From assembly GCA_905209075.1 (NCBI GenBank), contig CAJLRL010000004.1:134993-198992 (forward strand): a DNA stretch of 64,000 nt, read 5' to 3'. The notes beneath the pieces are model-generated. The model saw only the letters and a list, made by a program, of their open reading frames with translations. It did not search any database and was not told the origin of the DNA. Position numbers and translations under genes: made by a program. Positions within the stretch are counted from its first letter, which is position 1; each line of letters begins with the position of its first letter. Of this stretch, positions 39,709 through 48,154 are shown piece by piece. This DNA is from an uncultured Lachnospiraceae bacterium (lineage in GTDB: Bacteria; Bacillota; Clostridia; Lachnospirales; Lachnospiraceae).

Positions 39709-40587
39709 ATGGGAAGGAAAACGGGCGAAAAAATAAGAAATTTATTCATATTTGCAATACCGGGCTGCGCAATATTTTTTGCCGTGGTTATGATACCGTT
39801 CATATATGGATTTTATCTGACACTTACAGATTGGAACGGCGTAAGTAGTGTAAAGAACATTGTGGGACTTTCAAATTATCATGCGGTATTTCAGGATACA
39901 GAGTTCTGGTCATCACTCGGACTTACTCTGAAATACGTGGTGATTACGGTTTTACTCGTAAATATAATAGCATTTTTACTGGCATATGCCCTTACAAACG
40001 GCATAAAAGGACAGAACTTTTTCAGAGCCGGATTTTTCACACCAAACCTTATAGGTGGTGTAGTACTTGGATTTATATGGCAGTTCATTTTTTCAAGGGT
40101 TATCGTACAGATCGGTGAAAATCTCGGATGGAAAATCTTTTCACAGTCATGGCTTTCGGATCCGACAAAGGCATTCTGGACACTCGTAATTGTTACGGTA
40201 TGGCAGCTTTCAGGATACATGATGCTTATATATATTGCCGGATTTACAGGGCTTTCAGAAGACGTACTTGAGGCAGCAAGCATTGATGGGGCAACAGGCT
40301 TCCAAAAAATGAAAAGCATTATCCTGCCGCTTATGGTTCCTTCATTTGTAATATGTCTTTTCTTCACACTTTCAAGAGCGTTCATGGTTTACGATGTAAA
40401 CCTCACACTTACAGGAGGAGAACCTTACGGTACGACAAAGCTGGTAGCAATGCATGTATATGACAAAGCATTTACAGCGAGAAACTATGGTGTAGGTCAG
40501 GCAGAGGCACTGATACTGTTCGTCATAGTTGCACTCATAAGCGGGGTACAGATTTATATAGGTAAAAAGAAGGAGGTAGAGGCATAA
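39709..40587 (+). CDS. Sugar ABC transporter permease (MalF-like)
   Basis: The 292-aa permease has six predicted membrane segments (IFAIPGCAIFFAVVMIPFIY is the first). The EAA loop for contact with the ATPase reads EDVLEAASIDGATGFQKMKS near residues 184-203. The ribosome binding site is AGGAAAGG. The stop overlaps the next permease by one base. It pairs with the following gene to form the membrane channel. Confidence 0.93.
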   Translation: MGRKTGEKIRNLFIFAIPGCAIFFAVVMIPFIYGFYLTLTDWNGVSSVKNIVGLSNYHAVFQDTEFWSSLGLTLKYVVITVLLVNIIAFLLAYALTNGIKGQNFFRAGFFTPNLIGGVVLGFIWQFIFSRVIVQIGENLGWKIFSQSWLSDPTKAFWTLVIVTVWQLSGYMMLIYIAGFTGLSEDVLEAASIDGATGFQKMKSIILPLMVPSFVICLFFTLSRAFMVYDVNLTLTGGEPYGTTKLVAMHVYDKAFTARNYGVGQAEALILFVIVALISGVQIYIGKKKEVEA

Positions 40588-41450
40588 TGGCAAGAGGCGC
40601 ATCGCAGGCAGGCGGAACGAAAAAGAAAGTTGTCGGGATAGTTGGATTTATTGTGATCGCAGCACTGTTTGTTTTATACATGGTTCCGTTCTTCGTAGTA
40701 ATACTCAACTCATTCAAGCAGAAACGTGACATTATAACCAATCCTTTATCTTTTATAGCTGAAAAAGGATATACACTCGAAAATTATGTAAGAGCTTTTG
40801 AAAAGATGGATTTCCTTAAAGCATTCGGAAATTCTTTGTTTGTAACATGTTTAAGTACGCTTCTCGTAGTGATAATAGCATCTATGACAGCTTATTATTT
40901 CAGCAGGGCAAATAACTGGTTTTCAAAAATATTTTTTGCACTCATGATAGCAGCGATGATAATTCCTTTCCAGGCGATCATGATTCCACTTGTATCTATT
41001 TATGGGGCAAATCTTAACTTATTAAATCATAAATTAACACTTGTATTTATGCATACAGGGTTTGCGATGAGCATGTCGGTGTTTATATATCAGGGCTTTA
41101 TAAAGAGTGGAATACCGGCTTCGCTGGAGGAAGCTGCTTATCTGGACGGATGTACAAAGGTGCAGACATTTTTCAAGGTTGTTTTTCCTCTTCTTAAACC
41201 AACGACAGCTACACTTGTAATATTAAATGTACTTGCATTCTGGAATGATTATCTTCTTCCATCTCTTGTACTTGGAAAGAAAGAATTATACACACTTCCA
41301 CTTTCAACATATGTATTTTATGGTACATATTCAGCCAATTATGGCGTTATAATGGCGGCACTTGTACTTACGGTTGCACCTATAGTGATCCTATATCTGT
41401 TCTTACAGAAACAGATCATAGATGGAGTTGTAGCAGGAGCAGTCAAATAA
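40587..41450 (+). CDS. Sugar ABC transporter permease (MalG-like)
   Basis: The 287-aa protein is the second permease, with six membrane segments starting at VGIVGFIVIAALFVLYMVPF and the EAA loop ASLEEAAYLDGCTKVQTFFK. AAGGAGG lies in the end of the first permease. No ATP-binding subunit follows, so the importer must borrow a shared MsmK/MalK-type ATPase encoded elsewhere. Confidence 0.93.
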   Translation: MARGASQAGGTKKKVVGIVGFIVIAALFVLYMVPFFVVILNSFKQKRDIITNPLSFIAEKGYTLENYVRAFEKMDFLKAFGNSLFVTCLSTLLVVIIASMTAYYFSRANNWFSKIFFALMIAAMIIPFQAIMIPLVSIYGANLNLLNHKLTLVFMHTGFAMSMSVFIYQGFIKSGIPASLEEAAYLDGCTKVQTFFKVVFPLLKPTTATLVILNVLAFWNDYLLPSLVLGKKELYTLPLSTYVFYGTYSANYGVIMAALVLTVAPIVILYLFLQKQIIDGVVAGAVK

Positions 41451-41463
41451 GGTTTTATACTAC

Positions 41464-41500
41464 GGCGCACAGCCTGGCAGCAGATTGTCAGGTCTGCGCC
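41464..41500 (+). other. GC-rich hairpin between permease and sucrose phosphorylase genes
   Basis: GGCGCA (41464-41469) and TGCGCC (41495-41500) pair, with inner CCTG/CAGG (41473-41476 and 41489-41492). No T-run follows, so partial attenuation or mRNA processing is more likely than termination. Confidence 0.6.
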
Positions 41501-41539
41501 GGAACAATAGCAGGTGTATGCATATATAAGGAGACCAAT

Positions 41540-42985
41540 ATGAAAAAACTTGAAAATAAATGTATGCTCATCACATATTCGGACAGCATGGGCAGCAATC
41601 TTAAAGATTTAAATAATGTACTCGATAAACATTTTAAAGATGCCATAGGCGGCGTACACATTCTGCCGTTTTTTCCTTCTTCAGGTGACAGAGGCTTCGC
41701 CCCTATGGATTATCATAAGGTAGACAGCGCATTCGGTGACTGGACGGATATAGAAAAGCTTGCGGATAAATACTATCTGATGTTTGACTATATGATCAAT
41801 CATATATCGGCGCACAGTGAATACTATAAGGGTTTCCTTGAAAAAAAGGATAAGTCACAATACGCAGATCTTTTTATACGTTATAAGGATTTCTGGGAAA
41901 ACGGGGAGCCGACGCCGGAACAGGTTGATGCAATATACAAAAGAAAACCCCGTGCACCATATGTGGATGCACATTTTGCAGATGGCACAACAGAAAAGGT
42001 ATGGTGTACGTTTGACGAGGAACAGATAGATATAAACTGTAAATCAGATACAGCAAAAGCTTTTATAAAAGATAATCTGACAACACTCTGCGGACATGGT
42101 GCAGCAATGATAAGGCTTGACGCATTTGCATATGCAACAAAGAAAGCCGGAACAAGCTGCTTTTTTATAGAGCCGGATGTATGGGAGTTCCTGAATGAAT
42201 GTGAAGAGATCGTAAAGCCTTACGGAGTCACACTTCTGCCGGAAATCCATGAACACTATACAATGCAGGAACGCATTGCAGAAAAGGACTATTATGTGTA
42301 TGATTTTGCACTTCCAATGTTACTTATAAATGCATTATACTATGGTCAGACACAGTATTTAAAAAATTGGCTTAACATATGCCCGCGCAAACAGTTTACG
42401 ACACTTGACACACATGATGGAATAGGTGTTGTCGATGTAAAGGATCTACTTCCGGATGAGGAGATCGACAGAACAAAAGAGGATATCTTTAAATTCGGAG
42501 CTAATGTAAAGAAAATTTACAATACAGCAGCTTATAATAATCTCGACATTTATCAGGTAAACTGTTCATATTATTCAGCACTCGGGGATGATGATGCATC
42601 ATATCTTCTTGCAAGAGCGGTACAGTTTTTCGCACCGGGAATCCCACAGGTATATTATGTCGGACTTCTGGCAGGAAGAAATGACCTTAAGCTTCTCGAG
42701 GAGACAAAGGTCGGAAGGAATATAAACAGACATTATTATTCGATTGAAGAAATTGACAATGAGGTAGAAAGACCGGTTGTGAAAAGTCTTCTTGCGCTTA
42801 TGAAATTCAGAAATGAGCATCCGGCGTTTGATGGAGGATTTGAACTTTTAGACTGTGCAGATGATAAGCTTGTCATCCTTAGAAAAAACGGAGATGAGTG
42901 GGCAAAGCTTAATGCCGATTTTGCCAAAAAGACATTTGAGGTGATATATAGTGAAAATGGTGGAGAAAAAATTCTTAATTACTAA
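41540..42985 (+). CDS. gtfA: Sucrose phosphorylase (GH13)
   Basis: The 481-aa cytosolic enzyme converts sucrose and phosphate to glucose-1-phosphate and fructose. The catalytic set is Asp194 (MIRLDAFAYATKK), Glu235 (LLPEIHEHY) and Asp293 (LDTHDGIGVVD). HILPFFPSSGDRGFAPMDY at 40-58 is the signature of this subfamily. The enzyme may accept phosphorylated or related glucosides, but the closeness of fructokinase and GH32 favours sucrose. AAGGAG precedes the start, and the end overlaps the GH32 gene by 35 bp. Confidence 0.93.
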   Translation: MKKLENKCMLITYSDSMGSNLKDLNNVLDKHFKDAIGGVHILPFFPSSGDRGFAPMDYHKVDSAFGDWTDIEKLADKYYLMFDYMINHISAHSEYYKGFLEKKDKSQYADLFIRYKDFWENGEPTPEQVDAIYKRKPRAPYVDAHFADGTTEKVWCTFDEEQIDINCKSDTAKAFIKDNLTTLCGHGAAMIRLDAFAYATKKAGTSCFFIEPDVWEFLNECEEIVKPYGVTLLPEIHEHYTMQERIAEKDYYVYDFALPMLLINALYYGQTQYLKNWLNICPRKQFTTLDTHDGIGVVDVKDLLPDEEIDRTKEDIFKFGANVKKIYNTAAYNNLDIYQVNCSYYSALGDDDASYLLARAVQFFAPGIPQVYYVGLLAGRNDLKLLEETKVGRNINRHYYSIEEIDNEVERPVVKSLLALMKFRNEHPAFDGGFELLDCADDKLVILRKNGDEWAKLNADFAKKTFEVIYSENGGEKILNY

Positions 42986-44267
42986 AAATTACATTGAGGT
43001 TCCGGTCGTTATGGAATCGGAGCTTATTACACTTGAAGTTATGCAGGAAAACGGAGACTCACAGACTAAGATCTGTGAGTTTCAGGTGCCGGCAGGAGCT
43101 TCCACAGGCGGATTTAAGCCTGATTATTTTGCCCGTTTTACGGTAAAAGATTTTATCGGTAAAACCCTAATCCTTAAAGGCTGTGGAAATGAGGCTTTCT
43201 TTGCGGGAATCCGTCAGGTGGACTGCGAATTTGAAGAATCAGACCTTGATTTTTCAAATGAAAGCCTGCCAAGGCCGAAATATCATTTTACAGCAGCAAG
43301 AGGCTGGATAAATGATCCAAACGGATTAGTATACAAGGATGGTGTATATCATCTTTACTTCCAGTACAACCCATTTGATACGAGATGGGAAAATATGAGC
43401 TGGGGACATGCCACAAGCCGTGACCTTATCAATTGGACACAGCAGGAGACTGTTATGTATCCGGATGAAAATGGATATATGTTTTCAGGAAGCGGATTTG
43501 TGAATAAAAATGGCTGTCTGGGGCTGCCTGAGGATGCACTCATGTTTTATTACACAGCAGCCGGAGAGTGCAGGCCGTGGACAGCGGAGCGTCTTTTTAC
43601 ACAGCGTCTTGCTTACAGCATTGATGGTGGAAAAACGCTGATAAAGACGGATAGAGGTGTCGTGCCTGTTATAAGCCATGAAAACCGTGATCCGAAAGTA
43701 TTCTGGCATGAGGAAACGAAATCCTATATCATGATATTGTGGGTGGATGGCAATGAGTTTGCAATTTTACGCTCAACAGATCTGGAAAAATGGAACATTT
43801 CCCAGAGATTTGAACTTACAGATGGTTTTGAATGCCCGGATCTGATATGTCTTACGGATGAAACCGGGAAGCACTGGTTTGTGACAACAGCTGATGGATA
43901 TTATTATCCGGGAGAATTCGACGGATACAGCTTTAACTGGAGCGGCAAAAGATATTGTCTTTATATGAACAAGGTTCCGTATGCAGCACAGACATATTCA
44001 AATACGGATGGCAGAGTGATCTTTGTACCATGGCTCCGTTTAGATTTCAAAGGCAGAAAATATACAGGTGCGATGGGAATCCCAAGAGAACTTGGACTGA
44101 TAAAAATCGATAATGAATATCGAATAACTTTAAAGCCTGTACAGGAATTTAAAGATGAATTTAAGAGCCATAGTTTTAAAGTGAGAGATCTGACTGTATT
44201 TGTTGATAATGGAATAGTTGAAGTCACAGCAGATTGTGATACAATGTTAGGTGTATATGAGGTATAA
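42951..44267 (+). CDS. Glycoside hydrolase family 32 (sucrose/fructan hydrolase)
   Basis: The 438-aa protein hydrolyses beta-fructosides. The three GH32 acids are Asp122 (GWINDPNG), Asp247 (ENRDPKVFW) and Glu294 (GFECPDL). There is no signal peptide, so it acts on imported sugar. An unassigned N-terminal segment of about 105 aa precedes the five-bladed propeller, and the usual C-terminal beta-sandwich is shrunk to a short tail (LTVFVDNGIVEV). Start GTG 42951 or ATG 42957 follows GAGGTGA and overlaps gtfA, so translation is coupled. Confidence 0.92.
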   Translation: MKMVEKKFLITKNYIEVPVVMESELITLEVMQENGDSQTKICEFQVPAGASTGGFKPDYFARFTVKDFIGKTLILKGCGNEAFFAGIRQVDCEFEESDLDFSNESLPRPKYHFTAARGWINDPNGLVYKDGVYHLYFQYNPFDTRWENMSWGHATSRDLINWTQQETVMYPDENGYMFSGSGFVNKNGCLGLPEDALMFYYTAAGECRPWTAERLFTQRLAYSIDGGKTLIKTDRGVVPVISHENRDPKVFWHEETKSYIMILWVDGNEFAILRSTDLEKWNISQRFELTDGFECPDLICLTDETGKHWFVTTADGYYYPGEFDGYSFNWSGKRYCLYMNKVPYAAQTYSNTDGRVIFVPWLRLDFKGRKYTGAMGIPRELGLIKIDNEYRITLKPVQEFKDEFKSHSFKVRDLTVFVDNGIVEVTADCDTMLGVYEV

Positions 44268-44338
44268 GTACCAGTAGGGCTTACCAATGGTAATTATTAT
44301 TGGAGGTCTGTAAGGAAGCAGACAGGCGGGAAAAGGAT

Positions 44339-45316
44339 ATGGCAACTTTGAAGGATGTCGCGGCAGAGACAGGACTTACAGTAAGTACAGTCTCAAGAGT
44401 GTTGAATAACCGCGGATATATAAGTGATAAGACGAGAAAAAAAGTATATGATGCGATGGCGAAGCTCAATTATACCCCTAACGAGGTTGCGCGTTCGCTT
44501 TCAAAAAAAACAAATAATACAATAGGTGTGATCGTTCCACATATACGTCATCCTTATTTTGCAGAGCTGATAAGTAACCTTGAGAGAGCCTGTTATAACA
44601 GAAATTATAAAATGTTCATATTCAATTCGCGTGAGAAACAGGAAAAGGAAAATGAATATCTTGAAATGTGCAGAAGCAACCGGGTGGCAGGAGTCATTAT
44701 GTGTAGTGGAACGGTAAATCTGGATGTTTTTAATGGCCTTAATATCCCTATTATCACGATAGAACGTTTTCTTGAAAACGGAACAGCAGGGGTTGAATGT
44801 GACAATATCCAGGGAGGCAGGCTTGCCGCACAGCATCTGATAGATCGTGGATGCAGGCACCTGATCCATATAAGCGGTGTTCACGAAAACACTATGCCGG
44901 CAGATGACAGGGCAACAGGATTTACTGAAATCTGCCAGAAGTCAGATGCCGGTTACAAAATAATCGAGACAAGTGCCAGACAGTACAATAACATGGAATA
45001 TCACGAAATACTTGAAGATATGCTAAAGTCAAATCCTGAAACGGATGGTATATTTGCAAGCAGTGATCTTATTGCAGCACAGCTTCTGCAGATATGCCAC
45101 AAGCTGCATATACGTGTGCCGGAGGATCTAAAGATAGTAGGGTTTGATGATTCATATGTTGCATCTGTCACTACACCGCCGATAACAACCATACATCAGC
45201 CAATAAAAGAAATGGCTCAAAAAGCGGTTGAATGTCTGGCGGATACAGTAGAAGGAAAGATAGTTCCAACACGTACAACACTGCCGGTAAGTCTGGTAGT
45301 GCGTGAGACTACATAA
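44339..45316 (+). CDS. LacI-family transcriptional regulator
   Basis: The 325-aa protein has the LacI helix-turn-helix at residues 3-30 (TLKDVAAETGLTVSTVSRVL) and a hinge helix (YTPNEVARSL) before a periplasmic-binding-protein-like effector domain. The start at ATG 44339 is supported by the LacI N-terminus; the frame opens a little earlier but without a site. It lies inside the sucrose operon and most likely binds the palindrome at 38091-38110, with sucrose, fructose or a phosphate ester as effector. Confidence 0.93.
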   Translation: MATLKDVAAETGLTVSTVSRVLNNRGYISDKTRKKVYDAMAKLNYTPNEVARSLSKKTNNTIGVIVPHIRHPYFAELISNLERACYNRNYKMFIFNSREKQEKENEYLEMCRSNRVAGVIMCSGTVNLDVFNGLNIPIITIERFLENGTAGVECDNIQGGRLAAQHLIDRGCRHLIHISGVHENTMPADDRATGFTEICQKSDAGYKIIETSARQYNNMEYHEILEDMLKSNPETDGIFASSDLIAAQLLQICHKLHIRVPEDLKIVGFDDSYVASVTTPPITTIHQPIKEMAQKAVECLADTVEGKIVPTRTTLPVSLVVRETT

Positions 45317-45344
45317 AAATGATGATCATGTATAGGAGGATAGT

Positions 45345-46331
45345 ATGTCAGATTATAAATATGATGTAGCTGCTTTAGGGGAGCTTTTAATAGATTTTAC
45401 GGAAAATGGAACAAGTGGACAGGGAAATCCTATATACGAGGCGAATCCGGGAGGTGCACCATGCAATGTTCTTTCCATGTTAAAAAGGCTTGGGCATAAT
45501 GTTGCTTTTATCGGAAAAGTCGGAAACGATATATTTGGCAGACAGCTGAAAGAGGCGGTTGAAAATGTGGGTATAGATATATCGGGACTTGTGACTGATA
45601 ATGACGTACGCACAACTCTGGCATTCGTTGAGACACTGCCTGGTGGAGATCGTGATTTTTCATTTTATAGAAATCCGGGAGCAGACATGATGTTAAATCC
45701 TGATGAAATAAACTGCAAGATCATTAGAAGTGCAAGGATATTTCACATGGGAACGCTTTCTATGACACATGAGCCTGTAAGAAGTGCGACATGTAAGGCG
45801 ATAGCTGCAGCTCAGAGTGCAAAGGCGATGATATCGTTTGATCCAAATATCAGGGAACCGCTCTGGGATGACATGAAGGATGCAAAAAGACAGACCGCAT
45901 TCGGGCTTTCTGTGTGTGACATATTAAAGATCTCAGACAATGAGATACAGTGGTTTACAGGAAAGCAGGATTTTGATGAAGGAATCAAGAAAATCCAGGA
46001 TGAGTATAACATTCCTCTTATACTGCTTTCACTTGGAAAAGACGGAAGCCGTGCATATCTTAAAAACAATGTTACAGATGTAAAGGCAGAAGTACCGGCA
46101 TTTGTTCGGGATGATACAATAGAGACAACAGGTGCAGGTGATACATTCGGAGGATGCTGTCTGCATTACATACTTGAGCATTGTCCACAGCAGACGGACA
46201 TAAATGAGGTGGACTGGACAGAGGATGATCTGAAAGAAATGCTTACATTTGCCAATAAGGCGGCATCTATCATTACCACAAGGAAAGGTGCACTTGCAGT
46301 AATGCCGACGCCTGAAGAGATACAAAATTAA
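45345..46331 (+). CDS. scrK: Fructokinase, PfkB family
   Basis: The 328-aa kinase phosphorylates fructose released by gtfA or GH32. PfkB signatures are NPGGAPCNVLSMLKRLGHNV near the N-terminus and the catalytic ETTGAGDTFGGC (Asp as base) near residues 261-272. TATAGGAGG precedes the start. It is the last gene of the sucrose module. A ribokinase-like specificity cannot be excluded, but context favours fructose. Confidence 0.9.
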   Translation: MSDYKYDVAALGELLIDFTENGTSGQGNPIYEANPGGAPCNVLSMLKRLGHNVAFIGKVGNDIFGRQLKEAVENVGIDISGLVTDNDVRTTLAFVETLPGGDRDFSFYRNPGADMMLNPDEINCKIIRSARIFHMGTLSMTHEPVRSATCKAIAAAQSAKAMISFDPNIREPLWDDMKDAKRQTAFGLSVCDILKISDNEIQWFTGKQDFDEGIKKIQDEYNIPLILLSLGKDGSRAYLKNNVTDVKAEVPAFVRDDTIETTGAGDTFGGCCLHYILEHCPQQTDINEVDWTEDDLKEMLTFANKAASIITTRKGALAVMPTPEEIQN

Positions 46332-46365
46332 GTGCAAAAATCTAAGTTATCTACTATTATGATAG

Positions 46366-46400
46366 CTTCTTGGATAATAAAAGAATTATTATCCAAGAAG
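46366..46400. terminator. Hairpin between convergent scrK and hcp
   Basis: CTTCTTGGATAATA (46366-46379) and TATTATCCAAGAAG (46387-46400) form a perfect 14-bp stem whose right arm includes the last codons and stop of hcp. Neither side has a strong T-run, so it is a weak terminator or mRNA 3' end stabiliser. Confidence 0.55.
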
Positions 46401-47936
46401 TTCAGAGAGATCCTGCTCGACTGTTGTTGTAGGGGCAATATTATAGTTTTCCACAAGAAAATCAAGCACGTTTTTTGAAATAAAAGCTGGAAGTGTCGGT
46501 CCAAGCTTGATATTTTTTATTCCAAGGTACAAGAGTGTCAGCAATATACATACAGCTTTCTGCTCATACCATGAAAGAACCATTGAGAGCGGAAGTTCAT
46601 TGACACTGCATCCAAAAGCTTCTGAGAGAGCAACTGCAACTTTGATGGCTGAATATGCATCATTACACTGTCCCATATCCATGATTCTTGGGAAATCACC
46701 TATTTTTCCGAGGTCAAGGTCGTTAAAACGATATTTGCCACATGCAAGAGTAAGGATTATAGAGTCTGAAGGTGTCTGTTTTACAAATTCCGTGAAATAG
46801 TTTCTTCCTGGACGGGCACCATCACAGCCTCCTACAAGGAAGAAGTGTTTGATGTCACCTGCTTTAACAGCATCGACTATGGCACCTGCATTGTCTAGTA
46901 CACTCTTATGGGCAAAACCTGTCATAACAGTATTTCCGCCATTTATTCCTGTCATTTTCCGGTCACTGTCATAGCCGCCAAGCTCAAGAGCCTTTTTGAT
47001 AACAGGGGAAAAATCCTTATCTTCGCCGATGTGTATAACATCAGGGAAAGAAACAACCTCTGTAGTAAATACTCTGTCCTTATAGCTTGGTTTTGGAGGC
47101 ATAAGGCAGTTTGTCGTAAAGAGCACAGCTCCCGGAATATCGGCAAATTCTTTCTGCTGGTTCTGCCATGCAGTACCGAAATTACCCTTTAAATGAGAAT
47201 ATTTCTTGAGTTCAGGATAGGCATGTGCAGGGAGCATCTCGCCATGTGTATAAATATTGATTCCCTTATCTTTTGTCTGCTCTAAAAGCATTTTAAGATC
47301 TAATAAGTCGTGTCCGGTGACAACGATGAAAGGTCCCTTTTCTATAGTAAGAGAAACTTCTGTTGGAACAGGATTACCATATGACTTTGTATTCGCTGTA
47401 TCCAAAAGCCCCATACATTTAAAGTTGATCTCGCCGACTTTCATTACAATAGGTAGAAGATCATCCATACCAAGTTCCTGTCCGATAGCATTTAATGCCT
47501 CAACGAAGAATGCATCGACAGTTTCATCCTCATATCCTAAAACCATAGCGTGGTAGGCGTAAGCTGCCATGCCTCTTATGCCAAAAAGGATGAGCGATTT
47601 AAGTGAACGGATATCTTCATCGGCATTCCAGATATTCGTCATATCGTAATCAGCACCACCTGATATAGAGTGTATTTTATCGATCATGGTTTTGATCGTG
47701 GATTCATTAAAGTTTACATTGGTAATAGTAGTAAAGAGGCCTTCGATGATCAATTTCTTTTCTTCGGCAGAAGGCACATTATTTTTAATCTCTCCTGCAA
47801 GACCGATCAAGGAACCTGTAAGCTTGTCCTGCAGATTAGCAACATCTGCGCTCTTTCCGCACACGCCGGCACATCCTGTACATCCACTGCATCCGGCAGT
47901 CTGTTCACATTGAAAACAAAACATTTTATTATCCAT
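46389..47936 (-). CDS. hcp: Hydroxylamine reductase / hybrid cluster protein
   Basis: Hcp (515 aa) carries an iron-sulfur cluster near its N-terminus plus a hybrid Fe-S-O cluster, and in other species reduces hydroxylamine or NO under nitrosative stress. The N-terminal Cys set is C7, C10, C19 and C26 in the pattern CxxC-x8-C-x6-C, with two extra cysteines at 16 and 22. Hybrid-cluster ligands are visible in TGHDLLDLK, TTNCLMPP, GGCDGARPGR and LACGKYRF. AGGAGG precedes the start. No Hcr reductase gene is adjacent. Confidence 0.95.
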   Translation of the reverse strand: MDNKMFCFQCEQTAGCSGCTGCAGVCGKSADVANLQDKLTGSLIGLAGEIKNNVPSAEEKKLIIEGLFTTITNVNFNESTIKTMIDKIHSISGGADYDMTNIWNADEDIRSLKSLILFGIRGMAAYAYHAMVLGYEDETVDAFFVEALNAIGQELGMDDLLPIVMKVGEINFKCMGLLDTANTKSYGNPVPTEVSLTIEKGPFIVVTGHDLLDLKMLLEQTKDKGINIYTHGEMLPAHAYPELKKYSHLKGNFGTAWQNQQKEFADIPGAVLFTTNCLMPPKPSYKDRVFTTEVVSFPDVIHIGEDKDFSPVIKKALELGGYDSDRKMTGINGGNTVMTGFAHKSVLDNAGAIVDAVKAGDIKHFFLVGGCDGARPGRNYFTEFVKQTPSDSIILTLACGKYRFNDLDLGKIGDFPRIMDMGQCNDAYSAIKVAVALSEAFGCSVNELPLSMVLSWYEQKAVCILLTLLYLGIKNIKLGPTLPAFISKNVLDFLVENYNIAPTTTVEQDLSELLG

Positions 47937-48006
47937 TTTATATTCCTCCTGATATTGTGTTCATAAATTGATATGGTCTGATAATAAACCTATATAAAGA
48001 TTATTT

Positions 48007-48024
48007 ATGTTGTTATTCCAACAT
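48007..48024 (-). promoter_or_regulatory. Palindromic operator candidate upstream of hcp
   Basis: ATGTTG-TTATTC-CAACAT is a perfect 6+6 inverted repeat 71 bp from the hcp start. On the minus strand its TTGGAA overlaps a possible -35, followed after 17 bp by TTTATA. A nitrosative-stress regulator such as an HcpR or NsrR-type protein could bind, but the site does not match a consensus I can name with certainty. Confidence 0.5.
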
Positions 48025-48098
48025 TTTATGATTGTTTTTTAAAAAATGACAAAAACATACAAAATAATACTAAAAATAATGAAATAATTGGTAAAAAG

Positions 48099-48107
48099 TG
48101 CTATAAT
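48099..48107 (+). promoter_or_regulatory. Extended -10 promoter of the chemoreceptor gene
   Basis: TGC-TATAAT at 48099-48107 is an extended -10. No good -35 lies 17 bp upstream. It is 48 bp before the chemoreceptor ATG. Confidence 0.6.
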
Positions 48108-48154
48108 GAATGTTAAAGAATTCTGGAATGAGCGAATAGGAGGAGGTCCTACAT

